From positions 1-5,432 of the forward strand of contig JAHJDU010000485.1 in NCBI GenBank assembly GCA_018812385.1: a stretch of 5,432 bases of DNA, read 5' to 3'. Position 1 is the first letter of the stretch. Each line of letters starts with the position of its first letter. Of this stretch, positions 5,110 through 5,432 are shown one piece after another. This DNA is from Pseudomonadota bacterium (GTDB taxonomy: Bacteria; Desulfobacterota; Desulfobacteria; Desulfobacterales; Desulfobacteraceae). A program made the translations under genes and the position numbers. Under the pieces are notes generated by a model. That model was given only the letters and a program-made list of their open reading frames with translations, did not search any database and was not told the DNA's origin.

Positions 5110-5240
5110 ATTCCTCTCCATAAAATTGAGTTATCTTAAAAGCAGAGCAACTAAAAATAGTTCAAATTCAAGCACATAAGTTGCCAGCAAAGAAATTTTT
5201 ACCCCGGAGTTAATGAACCATTCAGATATTTCATGGTAAC

Positions 5241-5269
5241 AATCTATGGTTATGTCTGGTTTATGTCAA
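5241..5269 (-). promoter_or_regulatory. Predicted sigma70 promoter of the enoyl-CoA hydratase pseudogene
   Basis: On the minus strand a perfect -35 TTGACA (5269-5264) is followed after 17 bases by TAGATT (5246-5241), a 4/6 match to TATAAT. Transcription would start near 5234, giving a leader of about 125 bases before the ATG at 5109. The promoter appears preserved although the gene it serves is broken, which fits recent decay. Confidence 0.5.
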
Positions 5270-5307
5270 ACACAAATAACTGGAATGCTGTTTGGAGCAA
5301 ATTATAA

Positions 5308-5406
5308 ATTGTCGGAAATGCCAATATTTGCAATATCGACACTTTGCTCTCCCAGGGCCAAGACAAGGTACTTCGAGCATTGGAAAAGAGCGGATGGCTG
5401 TTTTAA
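5308..5406 (+). other. Short plus-strand open stretch of protein-like character, no start codon
   Basis: Thirty-two sense codons follow a TAA at 5305-5307 and end at TAA 5404-5406. They encode a segment containing NIDTLLSQGQDKVLRALEKS followed by GWLF. Third positions are GC-rich compared with the surroundings and the peptide looks like the C-terminal helix of a soluble protein. There is no start codon or Shine-Dalgarno, so at most it is the tail of a decayed gene. I do not recognise a family. The remainder of 5110-5432 holds the promoter above and no further gene that I can support. Confidence 0.2.
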
Positions 5407-5430
5407 GATCAATTTAAAAACAATTTGATC
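5407..5430. repeat. Inverted repeat at the right edge
   Basis: GATCAA (5407-5412) and TTGATC (5425-5430) are perfect 6-base arms around a 12-base A-rich centre; pairing can extend inward by a few A/T pairs with one mismatch. It directly follows the TAA of the short open stretch ending at 5406 and could be a 3'-end hairpin, but no T-run is visible and the window ends two bases later. Confidence 0.25.
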
Positions 5431-5432
5431 CA

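Noticed and set aside
5246..5428. 60-codon plus-strand open frame at the right edge
   Set aside because: No Shine-Dalgarno, odd composition, and the start overlaps the good minus-strand promoter at 5269-5241; another frame (5308-5406) looks more protein-like.
1..5432. CRISPR arrays, tRNA or rRNA genes, and insertion-sequence ends
   Set aside because: No regularly spaced repeats, no tRNA-like cloverleaf and no transposase or terminal inverted repeats were seen on either strand.

Overview
The window looks like a stretch of accessory chromosome from a strictly anaerobic, moderately AT-rich bacterium. A sulfate-reducing or related member of the Desulfobacterota (Desulfobacteraceae-like) is the best guess. 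The support is a class I hybrid cluster protein with the Cys spacing typical of strict anaerobes, a remnant resembling the C-terminus of tungsten aldehyde:ferredoxin oxidoreductases, an enoyl-CoA hydratase remnant and a patatin-like phospholipase. This placement is inference; no ribosomal marker is present.

Layout. Bases 1-579 (minus strand): a tightly packed, overlapping set of a stand-alone receiver-domain response regulator, a 42-residue C-terminal piece of a toxin-like protein, and the start of a CopG-type antitoxin that runs off the left edge. Bases 580-1116: a divergent non-coding region with a promoter containing a perfect dyad in its spacer (for the regulator), a degenerate coding fragment carrying one copy of a dispersed repeat, a T-tailed hairpin, and a second operator-like dyad. 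Bases 1117-2270 (plus strand): a truncated aldo/keto reductase N-terminus, overlapping by one base an intact patatin-like serine phospholipase. Bases 2271-2345: a second repeat copy and a hairpin between convergent genes. Bases 2346-3974 (minus strand): an intact hcp gene. Bases 3975-4181: its upstream region with small dyads and an unassigned open frame. Bases 4182-5109 (minus strand): a decayed enoyl-CoA hydratase gene (early stop, internal frameshift, late stop) followed in frame by an aldehyde ferredoxin oxidoreductase-like C-terminal remnant. Bases 5110-5432: a good minus-strand promoter for that pseudogene and otherwise little that can be assigned.

How it works together. Only three complete genes appear functional: the receiver protein, the patatin-like hydrolase and Hcp. 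They do not form an obvious pathway. Hcp probably deals with nitric oxide or hydroxylamine stress, the patatin-like enzyme probably acts on membrane lipids, and the receiver is a signalling module without an output domain. The main character of the window is gene decay and rearrangement: at least four truncated or broken genes (toxin, aldo/keto reductase, enoyl-CoA hydratase, aldehyde oxidoreductase) in 5.4 kb. I see no clear new multi-gene system. The most interesting points are the regulator/toxin-fragment/antitoxin overlap, the two dyads at promoters, and the repeated coding fragment next to the patatin gene.
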